DNA from: Litorisediminicola beolgyonensis
GTDB lineage: Bacteria > Pseudomonadota > Alphaproteobacteria > Rhodobacterales > Rhodobacteraceae
Assembly: GCF_042679605.1 (NCBI RefSeq)
Contig: NZ_JBHTMU010000017.1
Location: 18,597-82,596 of the forward strand
Length of the DNA: 64,000 bases
Direction: 5' to 3'
The notes under the pieces are model-generated. The model was not told where the DNA came from and ran no database searches. It saw only the letters and a program-made list of their open reading frames with translations. Position 1 is the first letter of the stretch. Each line of letters opens with the position of its first letter. The position numbers and the translations under genes are program-made. Shown here one piece after another: positions 7,885 through 16,316 of this stretch.

Positions 7885-9573
7885 ATGCGCCTGCGCCCCC
7901 GCCAGAAGACCTTCGTCGAGCGCAGCGTGGCTGCGCTCGCCTCCCGCGGCAACACGCTGGGCGTGGCGCCCACCGGCGCGGGCAAGACCATCATGCTCTC
8001 GGCGGTCACCGGCGAGATGATCGGCGACGGGGCCAAGGCCTGCGTGCTGGCGCATCGCGACGAGCTGACGGCGCAGAACCGCGCCAAGTTCCAGCGCGTG
8101 GTTCCGGGCGTCGCCACATCGGTCATCGACGCCACGAAGAAATCCTGGGGCGGCCAGGTCGCCTTCGCCATGGTGCCGACGCTGGCGCGGGCGTCGAACC
8201 TCGCCGACATGCCGCGCCTCGACCTGCTGGTCGTGGACGAGGCGCACCATGCGGTCGCCGACAGCTATCGCCGCATCATCGACCGGGTGCGCGAGGCCAA
8301 TCCCGACGCCCGCATCTTCGGGGTCACGGCGACGCCGAACCGGGGCGACAGGAAGGGCCTGCGCGAGGTCTTCGACAATGTTGCCGACCAGGTCCGGCTG
8401 GGCGAGCTGATCGCATCCGGCCATCTCGTGCCGCCACGCACCTTCGTCATCGATGTCGGTGTCCAGGACGAGTTGCGGTCCGTCCGCAAGACCATGTCGG
8501 ATTTCGACATGGCGGAGGTGGCGGGCATCATGGACCGTGCGCCCGTCACCGACGAGGTGATCCGCCACTGGAAGGAGAAGGCGGGCGATCGGCAGACCGT
8601 GGTGTTCTGCTCCACCGTCGCGCACGCCGAACACGTCACCGACGCCTTCAGGGCGGCGGGCGTTTCCGCCGCGCTGATCCATGGCGACCTGGCGGCCGAG
8701 ACCCGCAAGGCGATCCTCGCCGACTACGCGGCGGGCGACATCCGCGTCGTGGTCAACGTGGCGGTGCTGACCGAGGGCTGGGACCATCCGCCTACCTCCT
8801 GCGTCGTGCTGCTGCGACCGAGTTCCTACAAGTCCACCATGATCCAGATGGTCGGGCGCGGTCTGCGCACCGTCGATCCCGAGGAACATCCTGGCGTCGT
8901 GACGACCGACTGCGTTGTGCTGGATTTCGGCACCTCGAGCCTGATCCACGGCACGCTGGAGCAGGATGTCGATCTCGACGGCCAGACCGAGGTTGGTGAA
9001 GCCCCGACGAAAACTTGCCCCGGCTGCGGCGCCGACATCCCGCTGGCCGCCACCGAATGCCCGCTCTGCGGCGAGGCGTTCCCGCGTGAGGATCTGGATG
9101 CGGGCGAAGGCGGGGACGCCGCGCCGCTCTCGGGCTTCATGATGACCGAGATCGACCTGCTGAAGCGGTCCAGCTTCGCGTGGGTCGACCTCTACGGCAC
9201 GGACGACGCGTTGATGGCCACGGGCTTCGCCGCCTGGGGCGGCATCTTCTGGCTGGATGGGGTCTGGTACGCCATCGGCGGGGCGAAGGGCGAGCGCCCC
9301 CACCTGTTGGGTGTCGGTGAGCGCGCCGTCTGCCTCGCGCAGGCCGACGACTGGCTGAACAGCCATGAGACCGACGAAAGCGCCTTCAAGACCCGCTCCT
9401 GGTTGCGCCAGCCGCCGACCGAAAAGCAGCTGCAGTACCTGCCGCCCGAGTGCCGCCACGACTTCGGCCTGACGCGCTACCGCGCCTCGGCGCTGATGAC
9501 CTTCGGCTTCAACAAGCGCGCCATCCGCCAGCTGATCGACACGGCCGCCCGGCCCGAACGGAGGGCGGCATGA
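7885..9573 (+). CDS. Phage SF2 DEAD/DEAH-box helicase with zinc ribbon
   Basis: A 562-aa superfamily 2 helicase. Motif I is APTGAGKT (about residues 28-35), motif II is VVDEAHHAV, motif III is VTATPNR, and motif VI is MVGRGLR. A zinc ribbon with CPGC and CPLC pairs follows near residues 376-395. A C-terminal region of about 150 residues is less conserved. This matches phage replication-associated helicases of the UvsW/RecG-like kind that unwind branched DNA. The gene is tightly packed between the putative ssDNA-binding protein and the next genes. Confidence 0.9.
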   Translation: MRLRPRQKTFVERSVAALASRGNTLGVAPTGAGKTIMLSAVTGEMIGDGAKACVLAHRDELTAQNRAKFQRVVPGVATSVIDATKKSWGGQVAFAMVPTLARASNLADMPRLDLLVVDEAHHAVADSYRRIIDRVREANPDARIFGVTATPNRGDRKGLREVFDNVADQVRLGELIASGHLVPPRTFVIDVGVQDELRSVRKTMSDFDMAEVAGIMDRAPVTDEVIRHWKEKAGDRQTVVFCSTVAHAEHVTDAFRAAGVSAALIHGDLAAETRKAILADYAAGDIRVVVNVAVLTEGWDHPPTSCVVLLRPSSYKSTMIQMVGRGLRTVDPEEHPGVVTTDCVVLDFGTSSLIHGTLEQDVDLDGQTEVGEAPTKTCPGCGADIPLAATECPLCGEAFPREDLDAGEGGDAAPLSGFMMTEIDLLKRSSFAWVDLYGTDDALMATGFAAWGGIFWLDGVWYAIGGAKGERPHLLGVGERAVCLAQADDWLNSHETDESAFKTRSWLRQPPTEKQLQYLPPECRHDFGLTRYRASALMTFGFNKRAIRQLIDTAARPERRAA

Positions 9574-9576
9574 CCC

Positions 9577-9987
9577 ATGTCCACATCCACCCCCATCACG
9601 GCCGCGGACCGGCGGCGGCTCTGGCATCCGCGTGGAACGCTCTGTGCTGTCTGCCGACAACCCACCCGTGGTTTTGGCTGGTTCGATCCGCACCGGTCGA
9701 AGCAGCCCCGGCCATCGGTCTGGTTCTGCTCGATGCCCTGCCAGTCCTTCTGGACGCGCTTGGCGCGGGAGCGTTTCGCCATGGTTGACCTGACCGAGGA
9801 AGAGCGCGCCGCGATCACCGCCACCATGAAGCGCGTGGCGCTGCTGATGGACGAGATCGGCTGGGCTACTCCGCTTGCGGACCTGACCGAGGCGCAGGTG
9901 CGCGCGCTGATCGAGGAAGCCGTCGAGGGCTTCCGCGAGGCCATGTCCGACATCGCCCGGGCGCAGACGCCGGAGGTGCCGTTTTGA
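9577..9987 (+). CDS. Phage CxxC zinc-finger protein (DUF6511-like)
   Basis: A 136-aa protein whose first 60 residues hold CAVC and a second cysteine pair (CSMPC) around a WFDPHR/WFCS segment, consistent with a treble-clef type zinc site. Residues 70-130 form helices. It resembles the DUF6511 family of phage proteins. The TGA overlaps the ATG of the downstream nuclease (TGATG), suggesting coupled translation. No enzymatic function is known. Confidence 0.65.
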   Translation: MSTSTPITAADRRRLWHPRGTLCAVCRQPTRGFGWFDPHRSKQPRPSVWFCSMPCQSFWTRLARERFAMVDLTEEERAAITATMKRVALLMDEIGWATPLADLTEAQVRALIEEAVEGFREAMSDIARAQTPEVPF

Positions 9988-10754
9988 TGCTGGACTACAA
10001 CCATCGCCCCAGCTTCGCCGACCGGGTCAACGCCGCCGTCGATCGGGCGCTCACCGCCGATCAGGCGACGCGGCCGCCCCGCGACTATCTCGGCGGCTCG
10101 CGCCTCGGCCATGCCTGCGAGCGGGCGCTGCAGTTCGAGTTCACCGCGACGCCGAAGGACGAGGGCCAGGACTTCTCGGGCCAATCGCTGCGCATCTTCG
10201 CCATCGGCCACAAGCTCGAGGATCTGGCCGTCGCCTGGCTGCGCGGCGCGGGCTTCGACCTCTACACCCGCAAGGGCAACCGGCCCGATGGCGGCCAGTT
10301 CGGCTTCTCGGTCGCGGGCGGGCGCATCCGGGGCCATGTTGATGGCATCATCGCCGCCGGGCCCGAGGGCTTCGGTCTTGCCGTTCCGGCCCTCTGGGAA
10401 TGCAAGACGATGAACGCGAAGAACTGGCGCGCCTGCGTCAAGGACGGCGTGACCAAGTCGAAGCCGGTCTACGCCGCCCAGATCGCGCTCTATCAGGCCT
10501 ACATGGAAACCAGCGTGCCAGGCATCAGCGCCGCGCCTGCTGTGTTCACCGCGATCAACAAGGACACGGCCGAGATGCACCACGAGCAGGTCGCGTTCGA
10601 CGCCGACCTCGCGCAGCGCATGTCCGACCGGGGCGTGCGGATCCTGCAGGCGACCGATGCGGGCGAGTTGCTGCCGCGCGTCGCCACTACGCCTGACTTC
10701 TTCGAATGCCGCTTCTGCCCCTGGTCCGAGCGCTGCTGGGGGCTGCCGGCATGA
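9987..10754 (+). CDS. Cas4/RecB-like PD-(D/E)XK exonuclease
   Basis: A 255-aa nuclease. The active site is visible as GHVDGII (Asp) followed by ALWECKTM (Glu-x-Lys) and the QxxxY helix AAQIALYQAYM. A cysteine near the N terminus (HACERAL) plus C-x2-C-x5-C at the end (CRFCPWSERC) matches the 4Fe-4S ligands of Cas4/AddB-type nucleases. In phages such proteins act as recombination exonucleases. The ATG at 9987 is chosen over the TTG one codon earlier because it overlaps the previous stop. Confidence 0.85.
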   Translation: MLDYNHRPSFADRVNAAVDRALTADQATRPPRDYLGGSRLGHACERALQFEFTATPKDEGQDFSGQSLRIFAIGHKLEDLAVAWLRGAGFDLYTRKGNRPDGGQFGFSVAGGRIRGHVDGIIAAGPEGFGLAVPALWECKTMNAKNWRACVKDGVTKSKPVYAAQIALYQAYMETSVPGISAAPAVFTAINKDTAEMHHEQVAFDADLAQRMSDRGVRILQATDAGELLPRVATTPDFFECRFCPWSERCWGLPA

Positions 10755-13072
10755 GCGACGACGGCGTCCTGCATTTCAACCCGTGGATGGACTTCAATGA
10801 CGGGCCACCGTCCGAGAACCCGTTCGGCTGCGACCCTGATCCCCAGCAGATCGCCGTCTTCCTCGACACCGTGTTCAGCTGGTGCGAGGGGCTGATCCCG
10901 CTCCGGGGTTTCGTCGACAAGGGTCAGGGCCGGGACGGCAAGCCGCACAATATCTGGATCGCGGCCGACGGCAGCGCACCAGGGAAACTCGCGACCTTTG
11001 CCGCATGGGCCAACCGTGAAGGCGCTGCGGTTTATGTCATCCCCGGAACGGTCGAGGAACAGGGCCAGGCCCGCGCCGCCGATGTGCTGCAGATGCAGGC
11101 CCTCGTCGTCGATCTCGACGCGGGCGACATCCCGGCCAAGCTGGACCATGTCACCCGCCACATCGGCCCGCCCACGCTGATCATCGAAAGCGGCGGGCGC
11201 ACGCCAGAGGGCGCGGCCAAGCTTCATGTCTGGTGGAAACTGACCGAGCCCGCCGAGGGCGACGACCTGGTCACCCTCTGCCGCCTTCGCGGCGAGATCG
11301 CCGTGAAGGTCGGCGGCGACACGCATTTCCGCTCGGCACACCAGCCGATCCGGGTGCCCGGCACGGTCTATCACAAGCACGGCCACCAGCGCCTCGTGCA
11401 GATCCGCGAACATCGCGACGTCGAGGTGGATCTTGCGGATTTCGCCGAAAAGGTCGCCGAGATGCCGCCGCTGCCGGGCGTGGGCTTCGCCAGCGACGTT
11501 GCCGCGCCGACCGCGAAGCCCGGCATCGACGCTGTGCTCACCACACCGGTGCGGGAGGGCGCGGTCGACGACTGGTCGCGCTTCCAGGGGGCCAGCGCCG
11601 CCATCGGCCATTACGTTCGCCTGGTGCACGAGGGCCGCCTCGACCCCTTCGCGGGCTGGGAGGCGATCTGCGGCTACAACGCCGCCATGCTGCGCCCGTC
11701 CTGGCCGCTCGATCGGCTGATGGCCGAGTCCGAGCGCCTCTGGGCGCTGCATGTGAAGCGCAACGGCCCGCCGCTCCTGCGCGCGGCCCACGCGGGTGCC
11801 CCGGCCAGCCCGCTGCCGACCTTCACCCTCGGCGCGCTGCTGGACGACACGAGCCCCATGCCCGAGGACATTATCGGGCCGCGCGTGCTGACGCCGGGCG
11901 GGCTCCTGGTGCTGGGTGGCGCACCCAAGGTCGGAAAGAGCGATTTCCTGATCTGCTGGCTCGTCCATATGGCGGCCGGCGTGCCGTTCCTCGGCTTCAC
12001 GCCACCCCGGCCGCTGCGCGTGTTCTACCTTCAGGCGGAGATCCAGTATCACTACCTGCGCGAGCGCATGCAGCAGATCGCGCTGCCCGCCGCCGTGATC
12101 GCCGCCGCGCGCGACACCTTCATCGCCACACCGAAGCTGAAGCTGCTGCTCGACGCGGAGGGCGTCGCCCGCGTGGCCGAGGCGATCCGGGCCGCATTCG
12201 CCGACGCGCCGCCCGACATCCTCGTCATCGACCCGATCCGCAATCTCTTCGACGGCGGCCCAGAGGGCGGCGGCGAGAACGACAACACCGCCATGATGTT
12301 CTTCCTGAAGGACCGGGTCGAGCTCCTGCGCGAGGCGGTCAATCCGGATGCAGGCGTCATCCTCGCCCTCCACACCCGCAAGGCCACCAAGCATCAGGTC
12401 AAGGACGATCCCTTCCTCGCGCTCTCCGGCGCCAGCGCGCTGCGCGGCTTCTACACCTCGGGGCTGCTCATGCATCGCCCCGACGAGGACAGCAGTGTCC
12501 GCAGGCTGGAGATCGAACTGCGCAATGGCCCCGCGCTGCCGGGCAAGCTGATCGACAAGGTGAAGGGCGAGTGGGTCGAGCTGAACCCGCTGAACGAGCG
12601 CCTGGTACGCAAGGAGGTCGGCGCCAAGCTCGATGCCGAGCGGCTGCGCAAGCACGATGTCATCCTCGGCATGCTGCTGGATGAGGCGGCGAGCGAGCGC
12701 CTCTACACCGCCATGCAGTTCGCCGAGAACTTCGAGAACCGGGGCGGTCTGGGCAGCAAGCACACGATCCGCGAGCGCCTCAGCGTGCTGGCGACCAAGG
12801 GCTTTGTGAAGTTCCTCCGCGACCCCTCGGGGTTCGGCTTCCCCGTCACCCGGTCCCGGTTCGGCTACCTCTGCGTGGAAGGCATGCAGTTCGGCGCGCC
12901 CGACGAGCATGTCGATCCGGACACGGGCGAGGTCACCACGATTGCCCGTCCGGTCTTGCCCAGCCACTTCAAATGCCCCCAATCCGGGCTCTGCCTGCAG
13001 GTCGAAAACCCCGCCGTCTGGGTCTACCCGGAGGGGCTGGATGACGACCCAACTCATATGAGTGAGGCCTGA
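10751..13072 (+). CDS. Primase-helicase: RepB-type primase plus RepA-like ATPase
   Basis: A 773-aa replication protein. The N-terminal third (about residues 30-260) resembles RepB-family primases, with VVDLDAG and a later IRVPGT segment. The centre (about 360-600) is an AAA_25/RepA-like hexameric helicase with Walker A GGAPKVGKS near residue 395 and Walker B ILVIDPI. A winged-helix-like tail follows. This would prime and unwind the phage origin. It overlaps the nuclease gene by ATGA. An inverted-repeat cluster starts at its 3' end, a natural place for an origin. Confidence 0.85.
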   Translation: MSDDGVLHFNPWMDFNDGPPSENPFGCDPDPQQIAVFLDTVFSWCEGLIPLRGFVDKGQGRDGKPHNIWIAADGSAPGKLATFAAWANREGAAVYVIPGTVEEQGQARAADVLQMQALVVDLDAGDIPAKLDHVTRHIGPPTLIIESGGRTPEGAAKLHVWWKLTEPAEGDDLVTLCRLRGEIAVKVGGDTHFRSAHQPIRVPGTVYHKHGHQRLVQIREHRDVEVDLADFAEKVAEMPPLPGVGFASDVAAPTAKPGIDAVLTTPVREGAVDDWSRFQGASAAIGHYVRLVHEGRLDPFAGWEAICGYNAAMLRPSWPLDRLMAESERLWALHVKRNGPPLLRAAHAGAPASPLPTFTLGALLDDTSPMPEDIIGPRVLTPGGLLVLGGAPKVGKSDFLICWLVHMAAGVPFLGFTPPRPLRVFYLQAEIQYHYLRERMQQIALPAAVIAAARDTFIATPKLKLLLDAEGVARVAEAIRAAFADAPPDILVIDPIRNLFDGGPEGGGENDNTAMMFFLKDRVELLREAVNPDAGVILALHTRKATKHQVKDDPFLALSGASALRGFYTSGLLMHRPDEDSSVRRLEIELRNGPALPGKLIDKVKGEWVELNPLNERLVRKEVGAKLDAERLRKHDVILGMLLDEAASERLYTAMQFAENFENRGGLGSKHTIRERLSVLATKGFVKFLRDPSGFGFPVTRSRFGYLCVEGMQFGAPDEHVDPDTGEVTTIARPVLPSHFKCPQSGLCLQVENPAVWVYPEGLDDDPTHMSEA

Positions 13073-13280
13073 CTCATATGACAGCGCCAACTGCGCACTC
13101 AACGAAATCAATGGGTTACGGGCAAATAAGAGTTAGGCCCCTAACTCATGCCCGAAGACTTCATGAAGTCCTATTCCGCAATGATTTCAGCCACTTGTCC
13201 TCCCCGGAACAGTTAGGTGTCAAACCCCCATACTACGTATGGGAGGGCCACCCCACAGGGTTGGCCACTCCTCCCATACG
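13056..13280 (+). repeat. Cluster of inverted repeats after primase-helicase gene (possible origin or RNA switch)
   Basis: Four dyads occur in 225 bp: ATATGAGT/ACTCATAT (13056-13079), AGTTAGG/CCTAACT (13131-13146), CCCATAC/GTATGGG (13227-13243) and CGTATGGGAG/CTCCCATACG (13236-13280, with an inner GGCCA/TGGCC stem). The last two share the GTATGGG arm, so they are mutually exclusive. The rest of the gap to 13412 contains no convincing gene. An origin, operator set or alternating RNA hairpin are all possible. Confidence 0.6.
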
Positions 13281-13412
13281 TCCGGGTCAGCCGCGCGCGC
13301 CGCCGTGACGGTCTGTTGTGCTTCCCGATCCGACGACGGCGGCCCCGTACCGCCAAGCACCAGACCGCCGTCGTCTTCCACCACCACAGGCCACCGGCAA
13401 AGGAGACCCATC

Positions 13413-13952
13413 ATGGCTCAGCCGACTCTGATCCCGAATTGCGACGGCGCAAGGTTTGAATCGCTGCCGCTCGACACGCCCCGCAACCGCTGCATCCTCG
13501 CGCTCGACCTCGGCACCTCGACCGGCTGGGCGATCCGCGGCCATGACGACCTGATCACCAGCGGCACAGTCTCGCTGCGTCCCGGCCGCTTCGACGGCGG
13601 CGGCATGCGCTACCTGCGCTTCACCAACTGGCTGACCGAGATCGACCGGCTGTCCGGGCCCGTCGCCGCCATCTGGTTCGAGGAAGTCCGCCGCCACGCG
13701 GGCACCGACGCGAGCCACATCTACGGCGGGCTCATGGCCACGCTGACCGCATGGGCTGAGCTGCGCGGCGTGCCCTACGAGGGCGTCCCTGTCGGCACGA
13801 TCAAGCGCCACGCCGCTGGCAAGGGCAATGCCGACAAGGCCGCGATGGTCGCCGCCGTCCGCGCCCGCGGCTTCAGCCCGGCCGATGACAACGAGGCCGA
13901 CGCCATCGCCATCCTGCTCTGGGCGATCGAGACGAACGGGGGTGTCGCATGA
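13413..13952 (+). CDS. RuvC-like Holliday-junction resolvase-type protein
   Basis: A 179-aa protein with an RNase H-like/RuvC fold: ILALDLGTSTGWA at about residues 28-40 supplies the first acidic residue, AAIWFEEVRR (about 86-95) the second, and DDNEADAIAI near the end the last pair. This order matches phage RuvC-like resolvases, which cut branched DNA before packaging. The start is the ATG at 13413 after GGAGAC. The stop overlaps the next ATG. Confidence 0.8.
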   Translation: MAQPTLIPNCDGARFESLPLDTPRNRCILALDLGTSTGWAIRGHDDLITSGTVSLRPGRFDGGGMRYLRFTNWLTEIDRLSGPVAAIWFEEVRRHAGTDASHIYGGLMATLTAWAELRGVPYEGVPVGTIKRHAAGKGNADKAAMVAAVRARGFSPADDNEADAIAILLWAIETNGGVA

Positions 13953-14149
13953 GATGGCATCCCCACGGCTACGGCGGCCGACGCCGGGATCCCGAGCAGG
14001 TCAAACGCGAGGGCTGGCGGGAACAGGGCGTCCTCGCGGTCTCCGCCGATGACGACCGCCTCACCTGGCCCGAGCGTGAACTGGTCCGCCAGCTTGGCGA
14101 GAAGCTCTACGGGCCGCGCTCTTCCGACAGGGAGGCGCACCATGGCTGA
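13949..14149 (+). CDS. Small phage protein of unknown function
   Basis: A 66-aa basic protein (MRWHPHGYGGRRRDP...) with ATGA coupling to the resolvase gene and an 8-base overlap with the next gene. I do not recognise it; the short WPERELVRQLGEKLYG segment is helical. Its tight packing on both sides supports it as a real gene of the late-replication operon. Confidence 0.65.
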   Translation: MRWHPHGYGGRRRDPEQVKREGWREQGVLAVSADDDRLTWPERELVRQLGEKLYGPRSSDREAHHG

Positions 14150-14522
14150 TCGCGAATGGACCGCCGACTGCGTCGCCGATCATTTCGAGGAGGCGTTCCG
14201 CACCTTGCGCAAGCTGCCGCCGGTGAAGGCCCAGGGCTACTTCAACACTTGGCCTGACATCGTGCGCACCAGCCGCGAGATCGCCGCGATGGAGCCCCAG
14301 CCGATGCGGGTCTGGCCCTCGGCCGCCGCGATCACTCGGCTCGAGCAGACTTTCGACTGGGTGCTCTGGATCGAGGAGGCGGAACGCAAGCTGGTCTGGT
14401 CGCGCGCGGCCCGTGTGCCGTGGAAGCAGATCAGCGGCGAACTCGGCTGCGACCGCACGACCGCCTGGCGTCGCTGGCAGCTGGCGCTGACCAAGATCGC
14501 TGCGCGCCTGAATGCGCAGTGA
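14142..14522 (+). CDS. DUF6362-like phage protein with HTH
   Basis: A 126-aa protein starting MADREWTADCVADHFEEA. Residues about 10-40 (EEAFRTLRKLPPVK) and the WPDIVRTSREI segment match the DUF6362 family of phage proteins. The C-terminal WKQISGELGCDRTTAWRRW reads as a helix-turn-helix, suggesting DNA binding, perhaps late-gene control. It is the last gene of this rightward run; a 416-bp gap follows. Confidence 0.7.
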   Translation: MADREWTADCVADHFEEAFRTLRKLPPVKAQGYFNTWPDIVRTSREIAAMEPQPMRVWPSAAAITRLEQTFDWVLWIEEAERKLVWSRAARVPWKQISGELGCDRTTAWRRWQLALTKIAARLNAQ

Positions 14523-14938
14523 CTCCAATGTGTTGCAACACTTTTCCCTTCGACATCTGCAACAGATCCATGCTATTCCGAAGGCAAGATGGGGAGAGTG
14601 CGCTGGAAGGCTCGCTCTCCCCTTTGCGTTGACGGGGGCCTTCTGGACCCCGGTATTCAGCGAGGGTCCGGCCGGGGTCCAGCCCACGGCAGTTTCCGGT
14701 TCCTTCCTGGCGACATTCGTATGCTGGCGGGCGAAGCGCGGGACTTCGCCAGCGACAGGGCCGGATTTTTGGGAAGCCACCCGGAAGCCGGAGCCACGCG
14801 CGCCCCGCGCAAACACCAATGAACGCTGGCCTTCCGACCGGAGACCGCCGGTAGCCGCTGGACCCCGCTTGGAGTCCAGCGCGGCATCCGGAGTCCGGAA
14901 GCCACCGGCATCCACCCGACCGAGGAACCTTGCCTGTC
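14523..14938 (+). repeat. Non-coding spacer rich in inverted repeats
   Basis: No supportable gene lies here. The 12-bp palindrome GTGTTGCAACAC is at 14530-14541. A stem GGGGAGAG/CTCTCCCC followed by TTT (14591-14625) could end the upstream operon. A perfect 11-bp dyad CTGGACCCCGG/CCGGGGTCCAG spans 14643-14682, and a related CTGGAC/GTCCAG dyad is at 14858-14879. The latter two resemble dispersed alphaproteobacterial intergenic palindromes. A GAGGAA site for the next gene is at about 14922. Confidence 0.6.
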
Positions 14939-16315
14939 ATGACGCTGAGCTTCGCCCCGGACGCGATCGAGATGTGGCCGCTGTCGCGCCTCCAGCCCTA
15001 CGCGAGGAACGCGAAGGCGCACGGCGCGGACCAGGTCGCGAAGATCGCGGCCAGCATGGCGGAGTTCGGCTGGACCGTGCCCTGCCTCGTCGCCGACGAC
15101 GGCGAGTTGATTGCGGGCCACGGGCGCGTGCTGGCGGCGACGCAACTCGGGCTGTCCGAGGCGCCGGTGATCGTGCTCGGGCATCTGACCGAGGCGCAGC
15201 GGCGGGCCTACCGGATCGCCGACAACAAGCTGACGGAATTGGGCACCTGGGACGAGGCGCTGCTGTCGGCGGAACTGAACGACCTCTTGGCCGAAGATTT
15301 CGACCTGTCGCTCGTCGGCTTCTCCGACGGCGAGTTGGACAAGCTGCTGGCCTACGTCGCGGAAGACGACGGTGAAGAAGGTGGCGCCGGGGGCTCCGTG
15401 CCGCCGGTGACCATCCCCGAACCGCCGCGCAACCCGGCTTCGCGGACGGGCGATCTCTGGATCCTCGGCGACCACCGCCTGCTCTGCGGCGACAGCACCA
15501 GCGCGGCCGATGTACGCCGCCTGATGAACGGCGAGCGGGCAATCCTGTTCGCGACCGACCCGCCGTATCTCGTCGACTACGACGGCTCGAACCATCCGAC
15601 CCGCAACAAGGACTGGTCCGCGTCCTACGGCACGACCTGGGATGACAGTTCTCAAGGCGCGGAACTCTACGACGGCTTCATTGCCGCCGCCGTCGCCGAG
15701 GCGATCGCAGAGAACGCCGCCTGGTACTGCTGGCACGCCTCGCGCCGCCAGGCGATGCTGGAGGCTTGCTGGGAAAAGGCAGGCGCCTTCGTCCATCAGC
15801 AGATCATCTGGGTGAAGGACCGCGGTGTCCTGACCCGGTCGCATTACCTCTGGAAACACGAGCCCTGCTTCATGGGCTGGCGCCGTCCGAACCGCCCGCC
15901 GAAGGTGGCCGAGGAAACGCTGGCCTCGACATGGGCGCTGCCGTCCTTCGCCAAGGACGACCGGCCCGACCACCCGACGCCGAAACCGCTCGACGCCTTC
16001 GGGATCCCGATGCGCCAGCATGTGGCGCGGGGCGGGCTTTGCTACGAGCCGTTCTCCGGCTCCGGCTCGCAGATCATGGCGGGCGAAGCCAATTGCCGCC
16101 GCGTCTTCGCGATGGAAATCAGCCCGGCCTATGTCGATGTCGCCGTGGAGCGGTGGCAGGCCGAGACCGGGCGCGACGCGATCCTCGATGGCGATGGCCG
16201 GACCTTCGCTGAGGTGAGGACCGAGCGGCTGGGCGACGATGCCGAATCCCCGGTCGATACGCCCGACACGGACGCCGCACCCGAACCCGCGCGCAAGCGC
16301 AAGACCGCCGCGTGA
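14939..16315 (+). CDS. ParB-domain-fused DNA methyltransferase
   Basis: A 458-aa fusion. Residues about 10-110 form a ParB/Srx-like domain (IAGHGRVLAA is the typical motif). The rest is a beta-class amino-methyltransferase (N6-adenine or N4-cytosine): DPPY motif IV near residue 207 and FSGSGSQ motif I near residue 370, the order typical of the class. Such phage-encoded enzymes modify the viral genome against host restriction. The ATG is chosen over an upstream TTG because of spacing from GAGGAA. It ends one base before the Dcm gene starts. Confidence 0.9.
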   Translation: MTLSFAPDAIEMWPLSRLQPYARNAKAHGADQVAKIAASMAEFGWTVPCLVADDGELIAGHGRVLAATQLGLSEAPVIVLGHLTEAQRRAYRIADNKLTELGTWDEALLSAELNDLLAEDFDLSLVGFSDGELDKLLAYVAEDDGEEGGAGGSVPPVTIPEPPRNPASRTGDLWILGDHRLLCGDSTSAADVRRLMNGERAILFATDPPYLVDYDGSNHPTRNKDWSASYGTTWDDSSQGAELYDGFIAAAVAEAIAENAAWYCWHASRRQAMLEACWEKAGAFVHQQIIWVKDRGVLTRSHYLWKHEPCFMGWRRPNRPPKVAEETLASTWALPSFAKDDRPDHPTPKPLDAFGIPMRQHVARGGLCYEPFSGSGSQIMAGEANCRRVFAMEISPAYVDVAVERWQAETGRDAILDGDGRTFAEVRTERLGDDAESPVDTPDTDAAPEPARKRKTAA

Positions 16316-16316
16316 C

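Noticed and set aside
10499..13111. Very long open frame on the minus strand opposite the primase-helicase gene
   Set aside because: It mirrors a gene with strong G/C third positions and has no recognisable motif; long antisense frames are expected at this GC content. Similar minus-strand frames opposite the helicase (7.8-9.7 kb), capsid (23.2-25.7 kb) and baseplate (33.8-36.6 kb) genes are rejected for the same reason.
13078..13308. 76-aa open frame after the primase-helicase gene
   Set aside because: It runs through the inverted-repeat cluster, has poor third-position bias and no good ribosome site or family.
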